From Methanococcoides methylutens (GTDB lineage Archaea; Halobacteriota; Methanosarcinia; Methanosarcinales; Methanosarcinaceae): DNA of 64,000 nt. Position numbers and translations under genes: made by a program. The stretch is from contig NZ_JRHO01000014.1 in the NCBI RefSeq assembly GCF_000765475.1, forward strand, positions 301,687 through 365,686, given 5' to 3'. The notes under the pieces were generated by a model, which was not told the DNA's origin, made no database searches, and saw nothing but the letters and a program-made list of their open reading frames with translations. Below are positions 61,321 to 64,000 of the stretch, piece after piece. The number at the start of each line of letters is the position of its first letter. Positions within the stretch are counted from its first letter, which is position 1.

Positions 61321-62250
61321 TCACTCATCGTCACAGCCGGACAGCTGACACACAGCATCACGGACAAGTTCCTTACCGCCCATTTCCACCAGCAATCTTC
61401 CAATGCTGGCAGCATGTTCACGGTAGTTCTTCATAGGGATCATCTCATCGATACGAACTTCATTTGTGCCATCGAGTGATAGTACTTCCACAAGAACATG
61501 GATCTCATCACCATCTTCGCTCACACGTGCGAACGAACCGATAGGAACAACGCAACCGCCTTCGACATCAGTTATTACTATACGTTCAACTTCGGTCTCG
61601 ATCCTTGATATCTCATGATTCAGAACAGAACATGCATTTTCAGCTTCTCCACCGGTCCTTGTGACAACAACGATAGTACCCTGGTTTGCAGAAGGACAGA
61701 ACATCTCAGGAGGAAGGCGATGGACATCCATTTCCCAGCCCATGCGCTGCAAGCCTGCCTCGGCAAGCAATATTCCGTCATACAAACCATCTTCAAGTTT
61801 CTTTATTCGTGTGTTAATGTTACCGCGAAGGTCCTGTACATTGAGATCAGGACGGAAACGCAGAAGCTGTGCACGCCTGCGCATTGAGCTCGTACCGATC
61901 ACTGCACCATCCGGAAGGTCATCCAGTGTCGAACCGTCTATTGTAAGAAGTACATCATGAGGAGAATCGCGCTTCAGAACTGCCGCAAGAGCAAGCTCAG
62001 GAGGTCTTACTGTCGGAAGGTCTTTCATTGAGTGGACTGCGATGTCCACTTCGCCCTCAATCATCCTGTCGTCAAGTTCACGGACAAAAGCACCCACACC
62101 AGCAACCTCATGGAGCGGGCGATCTGTGAAAACATCCCCTGATGTCTTAATGATCTCTCTTTCCAGTTCATGCCCACGTTCTTCAAGCATTTTGGTCACA
62201 AGGTCTGCCTGGGCAATGGCAAGAGCACTTCCACGGGTTCCTAGTATCAT
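61321..62250 (-). CDS. hemC: Porphobilinogen deaminase (hydroxymethylbilane synthase)
   Basis: 309 residues. It joins four porphobilinogens, feeding corrinoid, F430 and haem routes. LGTRGSALAIAQADLVTKML, HSMKDLPTVRP, IGTSSMRRRAQLLRFRPDL and the dipyrromethane-cofactor cysteine in DVEGGCVVPIGSFA are all present. It follows hemL in the tetrapyrrole cluster. Confidence 0.97.
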   Translation of the reverse strand: MILGTRGSALAIAQADLVTKMLEERGHELEREIIKTSGDVFTDRPLHEVAGVGAFVRELDDRMIEGEVDIAVHSMKDLPTVRPPELALAAVLKRDSPHDVLLTIDGSTLDDLPDGAVIGTSSMRRRAQLLRFRPDLNVQDLRGNINTRIKKLEDGLYDGILLAEAGLQRMGWEMDVHRLPPEMFCPSANQGTIVVVTRTGGEAENACSVLNHEISRIETEVERIVITDVEGGCVVPIGSFARVSEDGDEIHVLVEVLSLDGTNEVRIDEMIPMKNYREHAASIGRLLVEMGGKELVRDAVCQLSGCDDE

Positions 62251-62275
62251 AATTATTGCTCCTCTATTATTGGAA

Positions 62276-63544
62276 TTATTTCAGGTTAGCTGCATATGCA
62301 TCGAGGGTCTTCTCAATATCTTCCTCTGTGTGTGCCATTGAAAGGAAGTTCGTCTCAAACTGGGATGGGGGCAGGAACACTCCGCTGTCAAGCATGTCGT
62401 GGAAGAACTGCACGTAACCTTCCTTATCGCATTTGAGAACATCCTGGTAGTTCAGAGGCATATTACCGAAGAACACCTTGAACATTGAACCAATGCCACC
62501 AACATTATAATCAAGTCCCTTGTCAGCAATGATATCTGAAAGGTTAGAACGCATCATATTTCCGGTTGCTTCAAGCTTTTCATGGACCTTTTCCTTTTCC
62601 AGTACATCAAGGGCTGCAATACCAGCTGCAACTGATGCAGGACTGCCACTGAAAGTACCTGCCTGGTAAACCGGACCTGAGGGGGATATCATATCAATTA
62701 TTTCGCGCTTACCACCGAAAACACCGATAGGAAGTCCGCCACCAACGATCTTTCCAAGGGTTGTCATGTCAGGTGTGACACCAAAGTACTCCTGTGCACC
62801 ACCCATTGCAAGCCTGAAACCTGTGATGACCTCATCAAAGATAAGGACAACATCGTTCTCTTCTGTGACCTTTCGGACCTCTTTCAGGTAATCGCCCTGC
62901 GGAAGTATGGGACCGATATTACCAAGCACAGGCTCCATAATTACAGCAGCCATATCATCCTGGTTGGATTCGATGACCTCGGTCATTGCCTCAATATCAT
63001 TGTAAGCTACCTGAAGAGTGTTCTTTGTAAAATCTGCAGGGATTCCAAGGGAATCCGGCTCACCATGCGTGGTAGCTCCGGATCCTGCTTTTACAAGCAC
63101 AGCATCGTGTGCACCGTGGAACCCACCCTCTATCTTGATAAACTTGTTCTTTCTCGTAAATCCACGGGCAGCCCTAAGGGCACTCATTGTAGCTTCAGTG
63201 CCTGTTGAGATGAATCTCAGCATATCGATGCTTGGGTAGAGGGATGCGATCTTCTCTGCAAGGGTCACCTCAAGCTGAGTTGGAGTTCCGTAAAGCCAGC
63301 CTTTATCAAGCTGGTCGATAATCGCCTGCCTGATAACAGGATTTGCATGTCCCAGAATCTTGGGTCCGTATGCAAGACAGTAATCGATGTACTCATTACC
63401 ATCGACATCAGTGATACGGGAACCGTTAGCTGATTCTGTATAGAACGGGTAAGGCTTGATAGCACGTACCGGACTGCTCACACCACCTGGAAGAAGCGTT
63501 TTTGCCTTGTCGAATAGATCCTTGGATTTGTCTAAAGTAACCAT
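62276..63544 (-). CDS. hemL: Glutamate-1-semialdehyde 2,1-aminomutase
   Basis: 422 residues, a PLP enzyme making 5-aminolevulinate in the C5 pathway. [52 protein letters not shown] and the PLP lysine in [19 protein letters not shown] are intact. It is downstream of hemB and 25 bases upstream of hemC, so probably one transcript. Confidence 0.97.
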   Translation of the reverse strand: MVTLDKSKDLFDKAKTLLPGGVSSPVRAIKPYPFYTESANGSRITDVDGNEYIDYCLAYGPKILGHANPVIRQAIIDQLDKGWLYGTPTQLEVTLAEKIASLYPSIDMLRFISTGTEATMSALRAARGFTRKNKFIKIEGGFHGAHDAVLVKAGSGATTHGEPDSLGIPADFTKNTLQVAYNDIEAMTEVIESNQDDMAAVIMEPVLGNIGPILPQGDYLKEVRKVTEENDVVLIFDEVITGFRLAMGGAQEYFGVTPDMTTLGKIVGGGLPIGVFGGKREIIDMISPSGPVYQAGTFSGSPASVAAGIAALDVLEKEKVHEKLEATGNMMRSNLSDIIADKGLDYNVGGIGSMFKVFFGNMPLNYQDVLKCDKEGYVQFFHDMLDSGVFLPPSQFETNFLSMAHTEEDIEKTLDAYAANLK

Positions 63545-63612
63545 GATAACACCATTTGAAATTTGATCTGTAGATTATATTAAAATGAATTTGTTAAGAT
63601 TAAATTATTAAG

Positions 63613-63655
63613 ATGGATTGATCAGGAGCATTAAATTCCTGACCGATCGATCCAT
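63613..63655. repeat. Imperfect hairpin between hemB and hemL
   Basis: ATGGATTGATCAGGA (63613-63627) pairs with TCCTGACCGATCGATCCAT (63637-63655), with a bulge of about four bases and loop GCATTAAAT. It lies 22 bases after the hemB stop. It could be a terminator, attenuator or mRNA processing site; no strong T-run follows on either strand. Confidence 0.5.
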
Positions 63656-63676
63656 TAATTGAAACTTTTCTATATA

Positions 63677-64000
<324 letters not shown>

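Overview
The window comes from a methylotrophic methanogenic archaeon of the Methanosarcinales, most like Methanococcoides or Methanolobus. The RNA polymerase large subunits are split (rpoA1/rpoA2, rpoB1/rpoB2) beside rpoH, nusA, L30e, S12, S7, aEF-2, aEF-1alpha and S10. There is an FmdE-family protein, an archaeal CoA pathway, Kae1/Bud32, topoisomerase VI, and a corrinoid protein with a UroD-type methyltransferase. The species is not proven by the sequence.

The strongest unusual signal is the use of UAG. All of the nearly sixty intact genes whose 3' ends I read finish on TAA or TGA. Three genes are interrupted by an in-frame TAG and stay convincingly coding beyond it: a PAS sensor kinase (TAG 7542-7544), a TatD-like hydrolase (8851-8853) and a secreted, C-terminally anchored protein (49190-49192). 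Methanosarcinaceae decode UAG as pyrrolysine through pylT/pylS, so I annotate these as read-through, probable pyrrolysine, genes.

Layout. 1-2.1 kb: a bacterial-type monomeric isocitrate dehydrogenase next to the decayed start of the ordinary homodimeric-type enzyme and two other gene fragments, which looks like gene displacement. 2.2-7.8 kb: a corrinoid protein, a UroD-family methyltransferase and a DUF1638-histidine kinase in one operon, followed upstream by the PAS kinase with the TAG. 8-19 kb: the TatD-like protein, superoxide reductase, a TolB-like propeller with a PGF-CTERM tail, uvrA, an FmdE-family protein, purB, tRNA-Arg and another PAS kinase. 19.2-32.8 kb: the transcription/translation operon on the minus strand, followed by tRNA-Lys. 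33-41 kb: S-adenosylhomocysteine salvage (ahcY-like, dadD-like), an HD hydrolase, and CoA biosynthesis (phosphopantothenate synthetase, pantoate kinase, coaBC) with an SPFH protein inside the cluster. 41-48 kb: Vms1-like protein, RlmE, DUF211, PHP, pilin-like protein, RdgB, Bud32 and Kae1. 48.3-51.8 kb: an AT-rich accessory stretch with the third TAG gene, a 17-bp tandem repeat, a membrane winged-helix/exported protein pair and a transposase remnant. 51.9-64 kb: topoisomerase VI, a yeast-type cytosine deaminase, a U32 peptidase, an HNH endonuclease, small proteins, pyrK-pyrD, and the tetrapyrrole genes hemC, hemL and hemB (cut by the window end).

Several starts are not ATG. TTG fits the Shine-Dalgarno signals for nusA, rpoH, kae1 and the DUF1638 kinase. 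The conserved N-terminus of rpoB2 extends above its first ATG/GTG/TTG codon and points to an AUC-type start.
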